Both the position numbers and the translations under genes were made by a program. This document shows, piece by piece, positions 11,381 through 21,988 of a stretch of 64,000 bases of DNA (position 1 is the first letter of the stretch; every line of letters begins with the position of its first letter). This DNA comes from Trametes villosa (taxonomy: Eukaryota; Basidiomycota; Agaricomycetes; Polyporales; Polyporaceae), in NCBI GenBank assembly GCA_002964805.2, contig PUDQ02000025.1, forward strand, positions 20,762 through 84,761, written 5' to 3'. The notes beneath the pieces were generated by a model. The model ran no database searches, had not been told where the DNA came from, and worked only from the letters and a program-made list of their open reading frames with translations.

Positions 11381-11765
11381 CCTCTCCCGCCCCCACGGCG
11401 TCGTGCGCCACTGGACCCATCCAGTGCTGCGAGCAGACCGGGAAGGCGAGCGACCCATCCATCGCCAAGGAGCTCGGTGTCCTCGGCGTTGTCGTACAGG
11501 ACGTCGATGCGCTCGTCGGCCTCACCTGTTCCCCCATCACCGCTGTCGGCGTCGGCAGTGGCGGCTCTTGGTAGGTCGCGATTGTGTGCGCTCCAGCACG
11601 CGGATGACTGACGATTTTGCAGCAATGCGGACGCGGTGTGCTGCCAGGACAATAGCCTCGGTCAGCCCAACACAACTCGTAGCGGTCCTGTGATGAGAAT
11701 TCGAAGACTGACCTCGATTTCCAGGTGGGCTTGCGGCCATCGGTTGCGTTCCGGTGACGCTCTGA
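11381..11765 (+). CDS. H4: class I hydrophobin, type A, 5' end lost in assembly gap
   Basis: The visible part starts inside the signal-peptide/linker region (PSPAPTASC) and continues through exons 11381-11570, 11623-11660 and 11725-11765, ending CVPVTL and TGA. All eight cysteines are present, the fifth again formed across the intron 1 junction. The protein core is nearly the same as H6 and H1. It is tail to tail with PA1. The gene is probably intact in the organism and only truncated in this assembly. Confidence 0.88.
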
Positions 11766-12425
11766 AGTGCTCCCGACGTCGCAGTTCGCGCGGCGCTCGA
11801 CCCGCTTTAGCTCGGAGTCAAGGCTCATCTCGTCATCCGGAGGGAGCAGGGGGCAGAAGCAGGAATAGGAGGCGTGCACGGCAGGGATCGTTTCGGAAAC
11901 TCACCAGGTTTCGGACTGCTTGTGTAGCGAGTAATGTCTATGATGTCATGCTTCTGATCTTGCCACGCCTGGTGGAAAGCGGAATGTTTCCTGGACGCAC
12001 TTTACAACTGAATTTCGTGAGCTGTGATACAACGTAGCGCGGCTAGCGCGAACTTGCCCGTGAGCGTATTCGACAACCAGTGGAGGCTACAATAAAGCAG
12101 CTGCACAAGCGACAGCCGTGACGTCGGAAAGGCTGGCGGGAGTCGACCAAAGCGTTGCAAAGGCGGACCGGGAGTGGAGAGTGGGGATAGATTATATGGA
12201 TACATCACGACGATGGCATACCAGATCTGTCTCAATTCGGAGGTAAGCGCCTGAGATCTGTAAAGTTGCGCCGCGTCGATAAAACTCACCTGATATACAC
12301 AAAAAAAAGTGAGATAGGCGACTGAGAGCTTGGAGGATAGCCACAGCGAAGGGGGCTTGACGAAAGTGGAGAGAGGGAGCGGGTGTGAAGATAGAGTAAC
12401 GGGGAGACGAGAACTCGTCGATATC
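11766..12425. other. Shared 3' flank of H4 and PA1, no gene seen
   Basis: Duplicated convergent flank, similar to 17253-17958 and 21262-21988. Shared landmarks include the stretch after the hydrophobin stop with GACGCATCTCGTCATC-like sequence, and a possible 3'-UTR intron of the PA gene (about 12240-12300). Confidence 0.5.
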
Positions 12426-13784
12426 CTAGGACGGCTGCGTTGCTGCAATTCTGAGCTTCGCCAGAGACGCCTCCAACCCGGACCATTGGGTGTCTTGAAC
12501 TTCGACGAGCGGAAAGGCATTCGCGGGCCCTTCTCCCAACGCGTGCATAACCTCGCGCAGCACGGAGACCAGATCGCGGAGCGATGGCTTCGCTCCCTCG
12601 GCTCCCACGGTGTCGGCGCTATGGTTCGCGAACAGGCCGTTGGCGAGGGCCACAACCCTGTGTAGCTTGCGCAGAATATCAGTAAGGCGCAGGGCGGCGG
12701 GGTCTCCTTGCTGATGTATGGCTGCAGCGCGGATGGCCTCGATGTTGCGCCGGTGCTCCTGCATGATGGCCTGCTGCCCCTTGATATCTTTCTCAAGCTG
12801 GTAGAAGCTCCGGTACACCGACTCCATGGGGTCATCTGAGGCCATGATATCCTGCGTGACGCCTATGTACACCGCGAAGACGAGGTCATCCAGGCCCGTG
12901 AGCACGGCAGATAGGACAGGTGCAAAAGGCAGTGTCATGACGGCCTGAGACTGATGTTAGCCTCTATGGCAGCTCATAAAGCCTCAACGAGCCACGGCGG
13001 ACATACCGTCGCTCTGACAACCATGTGCATAGATCTCTGTCTGCGCCGGGATCTTTCTAGCTGGTAGAACGCGTCGCGCCTCTCAAGCGTGGACTTTGCC
13101 TTGTCTAGCCAGTTCTGAGCGTCTTCCTCCCAGTCGCGAATAGTCTGCTCTCGCGTTGCGAGCTCTGTCAAGTGCTGCTCGAAACTAGCTGGACACCCCA
13201 TACGAGGGATGAGGTAGCCGGGGGCATCGGAGAGCAGTTCTCCGATACGTACAAGTACCTAGTGCACAGTCCCACAATCAAAGATGTTAGTAGATATCCA
13301 CATCCGTGCTAGGCTCACTGGTGAGGACTTACGGGAGCCAAACGGGCGCCGCAGGAATATACCCTTGCGCTTGCACGCCGTCTATCTTTTAGGGAGAATA
13401 CGTGGGTCTGATACCGCAGCAATACCCAGATGATCGTATTAAGAGTTGTTTTAGCCGCTGTTAAGCCGTGCCATGCCTCAAGAGAGAGCTGGTCGAGCTC
13501 CTGACGAGGGCGTAGAGGCTTGTCGGGCGACATCCCTGTAGTCAAGTCAGCGAGATAGAATAGATTCGAGGAAGCATGAGAGTGATCTCACACTTGCAAT
13601 TGCAGTCATCGTCGGTAGGCTGTCCTGCAGGACTCTCTCGGGGGACGTTTGTGGGAGCATCGGAGTCTGCGACATTTGTGGCTTCCGACTCGGATGGAGT
13701 GGGCGCGTCCTGCGGTGGCGGCTGGTCCAGTGCAGGTGAGGCTGTTCTATCTCTTTCAGAGGCCCTGATTTTCGTGTTGTCCAT
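12426..13784 (-). CDS. PA1: uncharacterised helical protein of the hydrophobin-linked PA family
   Basis: Four proposed exons (13784-13592, 13535-13333, 13258-13007, 12944-12426) join in frame to 388 aa. The order is: a polar, low-complexity N-terminus ending in a small Cys cluster (DCNCKW); a helical segment with LRPRQELDQL; a long charged helix rich in Glu/Gln/Arg (about residues 150-200); the conserved junction MHMVVRATAVMTLPF; a hydrophobic stretch VLTGLDDLVFAVYIGV (probable membrane or buried helix); then coiled-coil-like helices with the repeated signature DPAALRLTDILRKLHR and the WSGLEASLAKL end. PA2 and PA3 share all exon positions. I recognise no named domain. Its constant pairing with a type-A hydrophobin may reflect only joint duplication. 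Confidence 0.8.
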
Positions 13785-14440
13785 GCAGTAACAGCCCTTC
13801 TGGTGAGTTGCGCGCGTAGATAGAGGCCGCAGACAACGAAGGCGCTGAGCAACGACGGCAGGGCGGCGCTCGGCGAGAACTGCGGCGCCGACACTGGTCG
13901 ATGAGATCGGGATCGGGAAGTCATCGGCGTGGGATCCTAACAAGAGCAAATAAACTGAAGCGCCCAGGTCGTCGGCCGCCGCCGGTTGCTTGAAGACGGT
14001 ATGCGATAGTCTCCAACTACGCTAGTGTTCAATTCAAACTTGTTTGCCGGTCACATATTACCCTACCTTGGAATATCTCCTGAATCTTTTGAACGCTGCT
14101 AGAAGTCCTGCAAGTTATGCCCCATCGTGTTGGTGGCAGCTGGCAAACCGCAGTACCAGTGCTAGGACTTGGAGTATGTGGCTGAGAACAGATGTGGAGA
14201 ACAGGTACGTATATCGTGCAAAGCCGAGCATCTACTAACTCGCGGCCCGTGCTTTGCAGTGACTGAATTGACAGGAGACCCGGTAAACATGATGGACGTC
14301 AGCGCAGCCACTTCGGGGCCGTAACGCTCGCAGCCGGTCAGATGCCAGTGGGGTCGCATCACTAAGGTACAATTCCCGCTTGTTGAATGTTGTTGACACA
14401 CTATCCTACGCTTATTGCCTCTAAGTCTCCAGAGCTGTTG
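13785..14440. other. 5' flank of PA1 with the 'PA 5' block'
   Basis: At about 13902-13951 (minus sense) lies the ~50-bp block TTGTTAGGATC...CTTCCCGATC that recurs at 6868-6922, 50829-50880 and 59873-59922. In the PA1 copy it can be read as an in-frame extension (LLLGSHADDFPIPIS), and the PA4 copy reads similarly (FMLGSKADSFPIQIS), so an upstream exon is possible. I call no separate gene. Confidence 0.4.
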
Positions 14441-14760
14441 CAGGTGCCGCGTCGAAGCTCTACATAGACGCTACACCGCACTCGTACAGACTGGCGACGT
14501 CATTGTTGGTGTCGTTATATGGGCGCTATGACCCCAGTCGTCGCTTCATTTACACTGACGTAGATTCCCCCTGAAGCTGGACGTCGCTTGATGGACGACG
14601 GGGCGGATTAAGGCACGACAGCGTGGACAACGACCAGCCCTGCGTTACGAGACTCCAACCCTCGACGCAATGTGGAGCCTCGCATCGCGGCGACAACCGT
14701 CAAACCCAGTCTTTCGCGCAGTCCGAGCGCGCGAAGAGCCACCACGAGTGGTATAAAGGC
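14441..14760 (+). promoter_or_regulatory. Type-B hydrophobin promoter module with TATA box (H5)
   Basis: Contains the repeated GACGTCA-like, GGGCGCTA-like and ACTGACGTAGATTCCCCCTG elements (about 14497-14575) also found before H8 and, inverted, before H2. TATAAAGG lies at 14752-14759, about 92 bp before the start codon. Confidence 0.6.
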
Positions 14761-14843
14761 CGGGGGAAATCGACAAGACGTCCTCATCCAACAATCCGCC
14801 TTCGCTCACGCATCCAGTTTCAGCCCACTCGACCTCATTCATC

Positions 14844-15289
14844 ATGTTTTCCGCCCTCTTCGTCTTCTCCTCCCTCGCTATCCTTGCTGCCGCCACCCCC
14901 GCGCCAAACGGGGCCCCCGCAAGCTCCTGCTCGACCGGTCCCATTCAGTGTTGCCAAACCGTCTCGAAGGCGAGCGATCCGGCCGCAGCGGGCGTCCTCG
15001 CGGGCCTCGGCGTCGTCGTGCAGGATGTCGACGCCCTCGTCGGGCTCACCTGCTCGCCCGTCACTGTCATCGGCGTCGGCGGCAGCGGTTCTTGGTATGT
15101 TGCATTTATTCATGCTCCGACGCACAGTTGACTGACATATTCGCAGCAACGCAAACGCGGTGTGCTGCCAGGACAACTCGCACGGTAAGATTAACTCGCA
15201 CAGTGGCTTCTCTGCACGGAACACTTCTGACTGACCTTCTCTTTACAGGCGGCCTTGTTTCCATCGGATGCGCACCCGTGACGCTCTGA
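14844..15289 (+). CDS. H5: class I hydrophobin, type B
   Basis: Exons 14844-15094, 15147-15184 and 15249-15289 give 109 aa. The signal peptide is [17 protein letters not shown], followed by a [11 protein letters not shown] linker and the C-x6-CC...C...C-x5-CC...C core. The fifth cysteine codon is split by intron 1. Very close to H8 and H2. The upstream block matches those of H2 and H8, so these three should respond to similar signals. It precedes module M and H6 on the same strand, the arrangement also inferred for H8-H9 before the LINE inserted. Confidence 0.94.
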
Positions 15290-15765
15290 GCGGCAGGTCG
15301 AGTGCGTAGCTCGCGCGGAGGTGGAGCTCGTGCGCGTAGTGGGGAAGTTGCCTTGCTTCGATGTCGTCGTGTATCCCGTCCCGAAACAGACTTGCTTTTG
15401 ACTTGACCGAGTACCTTCTCGTGAGAATCTGAGTACGCCACAACCTCGTATTAACGCCGCGGGGAACTCTTGAATTGAAGAATACATCGACGTCATGGAT
15501 GGCGGCGATCTTCTCTCGTCGCGAGCGCGCTGCTGGCGGACCTGACCCGGCGTCGTCTTCGGGACTCAGATCACCTAAAGCAACTCGGAGACACTTGAAG
15601 CAATCGCCGTGGCGGCGCATTCGGAAGTGCGTATCCACGCGTGTCGGAATGGTGTTGTAGGCTGTCGTAGCCGCAGTACGTTTAGATTAGGCTCCCGACT
15701 TCAGTTTACGACTGGAGCTCTTGCTGGCCTCGCGTCGACCTCACTCGCAACAGGGTTCCCTAGAT
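15290..15765. other. 3' flank of H5, containing the empty site that corresponds to the LINE insertion
   Basis: Matches the flank after H8 (32016-32525). The sequence continues through CGCAACAGGG...GGTGACATACAAC (about 15748-15778) straight into module M. In the H8 copy the same position (CGCGACAGGACTCATTG...) is interrupted by the LINE, and GGTGACATACGAC resumes only at about 48878. No gene seen. Confidence 0.6.
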
Positions 15766-16725
15766 GGTGACATACAACTCCAGCATCATGTTCACATATC
15801 ACCGGCGCAGTCGCGGCTTTACGGCGACTGCCCACCTAAACACACTGGCACGCGCGGAGGGCCCGAATGACTTCATCGCGACCTCTGTCCTGAATATCCG
15901 CGGGTCATCTCGGCTGTAAATGAACGGTCGTCAACGCGCGCACAATGGACGCTCAGGAACGGGGTGCGCACCATCGTAGGCGGCGCCGAGCGCGTCTGAT
16001 CCTGTTGACGGCCGTGAGGATGCTCCCATCGCATGCTCGTTGAATGTGGTGGGGGGAGAGCAGAGTGGAATTGGAGCGCGGAAGGCATGGTAGGGTACTC
16101 GGGACCTTAGGTGCTGCGTATGTAGCTTGCGGAACGATCTGGGCCGACGGGTCCGCGGATACCGCGTGTGCGAGAGGAAGGCCGCTCTAGAGGCGCGAGG
16201 ATGTCATGTGTGTCTTTGTCTGAGGAGCAGAATTAGCACACCGATTTTTGGAATTTGAGCCTGACGTACCGCAGTTCGGGTACATCCGTCCTTGTCACTG
16301 AGTCCATTCGGCGGCGTTTTGCGCGGGTGGTGGGGGAATGAGCTGAGATAGAGTGTCCATCACAACTTCGGCTCCTGTAGGGACGTCAGGCATGCGGCAG
16401 CGGGCCACATGCGCGTTGTACGACGGCCGAGCTGGACGACACGTTCGGGGTGTTGCGCACAGAGGTCTACGTCAATGATACCAGTTCCCCGGAGGTTTTG
16501 CAGTGTGGTGCCCCAAAGATTGAGGTGGAGTGCAGCGAGGTCGCGACGGGGGGCGCGGACGTACAGCGTCGACATGCGCGGCGGCGATGCGCGACCTCTC
16601 AGGCACAGGTGGAGCGCGAACGACCGTCTGACGACGCCTGCAGTGTTCTCCCTCAGAGCGAGGGCCTTCCCCAGTCTGCGAGCACATATGCACCGTAAGG
16701 GCACAGAGCCTCGGCCCTGCAACAG
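15766..16725 (+). repeat. Module M, copy 2 (upstream of H6)
   Basis: Duplicated ~1-kb upstream block shared with H1, H7 and H9. It ends at the H6 TATA box. Open frames within it are not conserved between copies. Confidence 0.6.
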
Positions 16726-16735
16726 TATATAAAGG
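16726..16735 (+). promoter_or_regulatory. TATA box of H6
   Basis: TATATAAAGG, about 75 bp upstream of the H6 start codon. Confidence 0.7.
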
Positions 16736-16805
16736 GTCAGAATCCTCACTGAGTCCTCATCACTCGAACAGCACCCACCAGTCGTTCAAGTACTCACCTC
16801 TCAAC

Positions 16806-17252
16806 ATGTTCGCCAAGCTCTTCACGCTCTCCGCTCTCGCAATCCTTGCCGTCGCCACCCCGTCGCCCGCCCCCGCGGCGTCGTGCGCCACCGGACCCAT
16901 CCAATGCTGCCAGACCACCGGGACGGCGAGCTCCCCAGCCATCGCCAAAGAGCTCGGACTCCTCGGCGTCGTCGTGCAGGACGTCAATGCGCTCGTCGGC
17001 CTCACCTGCTCCCCCATCACCGCCGTGGGCGTCGGCAGTGGCGGCTCTTGGTAGGTCGCGATTCGTGCGCGCTCCAGCACGCGGTTGATTGACGATTTTG
17101 CAGCGATGCGAACGCGGTGTGCTGCCAGGATAACAGCCTCGGTCAGCCTGATACAGTCCCTAGCGATCTCCTGATGATAACCCGAAGACTGACCTCGATT
17201 TCTAGGTGGCCTCGCCGCCATCGGTTGCGTCCCTGTGGACCTCTCGGGGTGA
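16806..17252 (+). CDS. H6: class I hydrophobin, type A
   Basis: Exons 16806-17050, 17104-17141 and 17206-17252 give 109 aa. The signal peptide is MFAKLFTLSALAILAVA. Cysteine spacing is C-x6-CC-x32-C-x13-C-x5-CC-x12-C, inside the class I range. The third exon is 47 nt rather than the usual 41, so the tail is VPVDLSG. Intron 1 splits the fifth cysteine codon. Nearly identical to H1 and H4 in the core. It lies tail to tail with PA2. Confidence 0.94.
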
Positions 17253-17958
17253 AGCACCCGCGACGTCGCCGTCCGCGCGGCTCCGGACTCGCTTCAGCTC
17301 CGAGTCAAGACGCATCTCGTCATCAGGCGGGAGCAGGAGTCAGAATCATGAATGGGAGGCGGGCGCAGCGGGGATTGTTCCGGACACTCACCAGAATTCG
17401 GACTGTTTGTGTAATGAACAATGTGTATGATGTGACGCTTCCTACCGTGCGTTTGTGCAGAAGGTGCATGGTTTTTCCTGGCTGCGGCCTTTCACTGAAC
17501 CCCGTGAGCTGTGATACAACGCAGTGTAGTCAGCTCGCCCGATGAAAGTCGACCCGTGCGGGCTTGCCTATGTGCGTCTTCACGGAGAGCCGGTGTGATA
17601 AATCCACACGCTATGACGGCCGGCGGAGGCTTCCATGTACCAGCTGCACGGGCGGCAGACATTATGAGGCTCAGGCTGGTGGACGCTCGCCTGACCGGGA
17701 GTGGGGAGTGGGGATAGCATTTGTGGATACACGATAGCGGTAGCATAACATACAGCATCTGTCTCAAGCCGGATGTCAGCGTATGATCTTGTCAGTCGCG
17801 CCGCGTCGGGAAGACGTACCTGATATTACAACGGAGAGTGAAACGAGCGATCAGATGACTGAAATCCAGGAGCAGACGGGGCTTGACGAGAGCGGAACGC
17901 AACCTGAGAGCGTGCGGGTTCGGAAGCAGAGTAGCGGGGAGATGAGTGCGCCGACATC
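17253..17958. other. Shared 3' flank of H6 and PA2, no gene seen
   Basis: Duplicated convergent flank related to 11766-12425 and 21262-21988. A possible PA 3'-UTR intron lies near 17760-17820. No supportable coding sequence. Confidence 0.5.
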
Positions 17959-19311
17959 CTAAGACGGCTGCACTTCCACGGGCCTGAGATGCGCCAAAGC
18001 CGCGTCCAATTCAGCCCACTCAGACTGCTGGACGTAGGTGAGCGGGGGAATACACGCCAGCGCTTCTCCTTGTGCCAGCATGGCCTCCCACCTGGCCTCG
18101 CGCAGCACGGAGAAAAGCTCGCGAAGCGACGGGTCCTGGACCGTTGTCGTAGTTTCCGCCGCACCGATTTCGTCGGTCGCAAATAACGCGCTGGCGAGCG
18201 TCGCCGCATGATGTAACTTGTGCACGATGTTAGTGAGGCGGAGCGTAGTCGGATCTTCCCGTAGCTGTATGAGCGTAGCACGAGTGACCTTGAGTTTGCG
18301 CCGCTGCTCTCGTGCTCTGGCGAGATTCCCGGTGAGGTCCGTCAGAACCGAGGTGGCTTCCGTGTGGTTCCTCTGGAGGGTGTCCCCGTACTCAGAGGTG
18401 GCGATGTCCCCGACACCGATATACACGGCGAGGACGAGAATATCCAGCCCTGTGAGAGCGGCGGACAGAACGGGCGCGAACGGCAGGGTCACAATGGCCT
18501 GGTATGAATCGTGTGAGTCTCGGGAGAGGGTTTACGCGTATAGAGCCGCAGTAGAGGACGGCGAACGCACCGTTGCTCGGACGACCATGTGCATGTATCT
18601 CTGTCTGGGCCGATATGCTTGCATCTGGTCTAACTCGATATCCTGACGGAGCTTCTGTGCCTGGTCGGCCACCATCTGCAGGGTTTCCTCGCTTTCCCGA
18701 AGGGCCCGTTCTCGTTGTGCGAGGTCTGCAAAGTGAAGCTCGAAGCTCCACTGGCACTCCGGATGAGGTAAGAGGTGGCCGGGAGCATTTGAGAGTAGCT
18801 TTGAGACACCGAAGAGTATCTAGAGAGATGTTTCGTCAATGAATAGGTCAACAAATGTGGATGATGATATCCAGCTCAACGAAAGCTTACGGGGGCAATG
18901 TCAACGCCCAAGGAATAGATCTCTACGCCTGTAATAGGTACGTCTTGGGATTGGCCGGTTTGATTCCGATGCAGTTGTAAACCTTTGATGATGGTATTGA
19001 GAGCCTTCGTGATCGCTCGGAGGTGGTGCCACACCGGAGAGAGGATCTGGTCGAGCGGCTGACGAGGGCGTAGATGAGGCTGGTGATGAAACCACTTCGA
19101 TACTATAGAAAGGTCAGCGAGATAGATTATTTCTGCAAAAGCTTGAGCTCTTACTGCAGGGGCAGGGGTCAGTTGTAGGACGCGCCGAGAGATTGTTTGT
19201 TGAAGCCGAGCCAGCGACCGCGGCCTCCATTGGGGTTTGGGCGACTTGTGACTGGGTTTCGGGTAAAACAACACCATCTGGCCGATCACCGATTATCCCT
19301 GTGCTATCCAT
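17959..19311 (-). CDS. PA2: uncharacterised helical protein of the hydrophobin-linked PA family
   Basis: Exons 19311-19155, 19102-18891, 18819-18571 and 18498-17959 join in frame to 385 aa. N-terminus MDSTGIIGDRPDG, then a Cys pair (CPC), the HLRPRQPLDQIL segment, a charged helix, the exon junction MHMVVRATAIVTLPFAPVL, a hydrophobic helix LTGLDILVLAVYIGVGDI, and two coiled-coil-like regions with DPTTLRLTNIVHKLHH. Exon phases are the same as in PA1 and PA3. No known domain recognised. The uninterrupted sequence just upstream (19312-19500) is the key control for the E1 insertion upstream of PA3. Confidence 0.8.
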
Positions 19312-19785
19312 ACCGCCGCAGTAACCCTGGCGAACTGTCTGCGTTAGGGGGTCACAGGCCATGAAGGCGCTGAGCAAGCGCGACGGCCACGGCTCGATGC
19401 TGTCCATATCTGTGTGGGCGCTTGAAGGTCGTTCCCACGTTATGGCTTCTTCTTGCCTGCAGTTCAAACGTTCAAGGCTCGACACCTAGTACCCACACGT
19501 GGGCTCATATGCCGCTCAACATCCTGCCGCAATAGAATACAATAGGTGAGTAACCTCAATATGAACTCATCGCCGAAAGGCTGGTGTAGCTCGGCGGCGT
19601 AGTCCTCCCCTGGCTGGTCTGGGTCCTCCCGCAGGTGCGTCCGAGTCGCGTCGAGACAGACGCGTATCTTTCCTGGGACTGAGAAGAGCTGCTCAGCCCT
19701 TGAACGCTTCGGGCTCACATATCGGGGAGTTCATTCTCTGACCCGACTGCAGTAAGTGAGCGCATCTGACGACAGCAATGTCCGC
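19312..19785. other. 5' flank of PA2 with the uninterrupted counterpart of the E1 target (19350-19358)
   Basis: GGTCACAGG at 19350-19358 aligns without indel to the E1 target GGTCTTAGG; about 14 of the surrounding 38 bp differ by substitution only. Beyond it the sequence runs on through landmarks (GGCTCATATG, GGTGAGTAAC, AGTCCTCCCCT) that in the PA3 copy are found only after E1, at about 30782-30900. No gene seen. Confidence 0.65.
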
Positions 19786-20726
19786 CAACACGTCCACCAC
19801 ACCGACCATCAGCACAATTGCGGCCTTACGGTGGCTGACCATCTGAACCGCGGGCACATGAGAAGACGGAGCGCCCGCATGACTTCATCGCGAGGCCGCC
19901 CAGAATGCCGCGGGTCGCAGATGAATGGTCATTAACGCGCGCACAATGAACACTCAGGAACGGGGTACGAACCATCCTAGGTGGCCGCGAGCGCGTCTAC
20001 CCCTCATTACCGCCACTGTGGCGCTCATCGTATCGTATGTTCTCGAGGTGTGGTGGAGAGAGAGCAGCGTGAAGATGGAGCGCGGGAGACCTGGTAAGGT
20101 ACTGTAATATTAAGTAGATAGTTTGCGAGGCGACCTAGACCTGTGGAGTATAGTGCCGCGGATACCGCGTGTGCGAGAGGAATAGCCGCTCTACCTTCGT
20201 GGAGATGTCATACGTCGTGTCTGTGTCTGAGGAGCAGGATCAGAATGCCGGTGTTTAGAATTTGAGCCTCACGTACCGCGTTTCGGGTGCATCCGTCCGT
20301 GTGACCGCCTAGATTCCGCGGCGTTTTGTGCGGGTAGTGGGAGAATGAGCTAAGATACAGTGTCTATCACAACTCTACTAGCTTCTCTAGAGACGTCACG
20401 CATGCAGAAGCGGGCCGCATGCGCGTCGTACGGCGTCAAGCTGGAGGTGTGTTCGCGGTTATGCGCACGGAAGTTGACGTTGATGATCGTGTTCCGGAAG
20501 TCGTGCAGTGTGGCGCCCTAGAGAACAAAGTGGAGCGCGGCGAGGTCACGACGGAGAGGCGCGGGCGTACGGCGTCGACATACGCGTCGGAAATGGATGA
20601 GCTTTCAGGCACGGGTGGAGTGCGAAGGACCGTCTGACGATGCGGGCAACGTTCGTCCTCAGCGCGAGGCCTTCCCCGGGCTGCGAGGACGTTCACACCG
20701 TAAAGACACCGAGGGCCCTGCAGCAG
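19786..20726 (+). repeat. Module M, copy 3 (upstream of H7)
   Basis: Duplicated ~1-kb upstream block shared with H1, H6 and H9, with the same landmark order. Ends at the TATA box of H7. Confidence 0.6.
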
Positions 20727-20735
20727 TATAAAAGG
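20727..20735 (+). promoter_or_regulatory. TATA box of H7
   Basis: TATAAAAGG, about 80 bp upstream of the H7 start codon. Confidence 0.7.
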
Positions 20736-20808
20736 CGTGAGCATCGTCGCCGAGTCCTCATCACTCGAACAGCACTCACCAGTCGTCCAAGTACTCACCT
20801 CTCTCAAC

Positions 20809-21261
20809 ATGTTCACCAAGCTCTTCACGCTCTCCACCCTCGCAGTCCTTGCCGCCGCCACCCCCGCACCAAACGGGACACCTGCGAGCTCGTGCAGCAC
20901 CGGACCCGTCCAGTGCTGCGACACCACCGGGGAGGCCAGCGACCCAGCTATCGCTCCAGTCCTCGCGGGGCTCGGAGTCGTCGTACAGGACGTCAACGCG
21001 CTCGTTGGCCTCGACTGCTCTGCTGTTAGCGTCATCGGTGTCGGCAGTGGCAGCTCTTGGTAGGTCGCGATTGTGCGCGCTCCAGCACGCGGTTGACTGA
21101 CGAGTTTGCAGCGCTGCGAACGCAGTGTGCTGCCAGGACAACAGCCTCGGTAAGCCTGACACAATTCTCAGCGATCTCGTGATAAGAACTCGAAGACTGA
21201 CCCTTGATTTCTAGGTGGTCTTGCCGCCATCGGATGTGTCCCCGTGGACCTTGGAAACTGA
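20809..21261 (+). CDS. H7: class I hydrophobin, type A with a type-B-like linker
   Basis: Exons 20809-21059, 21112-21149 and 21215-21261 give 111 aa. The signal peptide is type A (MFTKLFTLSTLAVLAAA), but the linker TPAPNGTPASSC and 251-nt first exon are those of type B. The upstream module M and the downstream PA partner are type A. This looks like a chimera, consistent with gene conversion between neighbouring paralogs. The eight cysteines are complete, with a loop LDCSAVSVIG in place of LTCSPI; H1 has a similar SAVSV. The tail is VPVDLGN. Confidence 0.93.
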
Positions 21262-21988
21262 GGCACTCACGACGTCGCCGCGGTCGACCCGCTTTAGCTC
21301 CGTGTCAAGACGCATCTCGTCATCTGGAGGGCGTAGGAGTTAAAGGCAGGACGGCGAATGGGAGGTGGGCGCGGCGGGGATCGTTTTGGACACTCACCAG
21401 ATTTCGGACTGTCTGTATAATGAACGATGTGTATGATGTTACGCTTCTTATCCTGCACACTGGTGGAAAGCGGAATCTTCCCTGGATGCGACCTATGACT
21501 CGATGCTGTAAACTGGATTATAACGAATCATGCTCGACACGCCGAGAACATCTGACTCGTGCAGACTAACCCGGGAGCGCGTTCCTGGAGTCAGTGAGAT
21601 ATAGATCTACGCTGGGGCGACCAGAGGAAGCTTCAACAGAGCAGTTGCATGGGCGAAAAGCATGATACAAATCAGGCGAGCGAGCACCGACCAGAGCGCT
21701 GCAAAGGTAGATAGGTAGAGGGGAGTGGGGATGATATACACACATACACGAGGTCGATAGCACAACGGATCTATGTCAATCCGGAGGTCAGCGCATGACA
21801 TCTGCAAAACTGTGCTGCGTGGATAAGACGTACCCGAAATACGCAAAACGAAAAGGGAGACAAACAATCGAGTAAACAAGATCGGGAGAAAATAGTCATA
21901 GCGGACGCGACGTGATGAAAGCGGGAAGAAACCTGAGAGCAAGCGAGTGTGACAGCAGAGATAGCAGGGAGACGGATGTGTCGACATC
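21262..21988. other. Shared 3' flank of H7 and PA3, no gene seen
   Basis: Third copy of the convergent hydrophobin/PA flank. No supportable coding sequence. Confidence 0.5.

Noticed and set aside
10666..11652. Long minus-strand open frame crossing the assembly gap (328 codons)
   Set aside because: It runs through undetermined bases and lies antisense to hydrophobin H4 on one side; the two halves have no shared coding signal.
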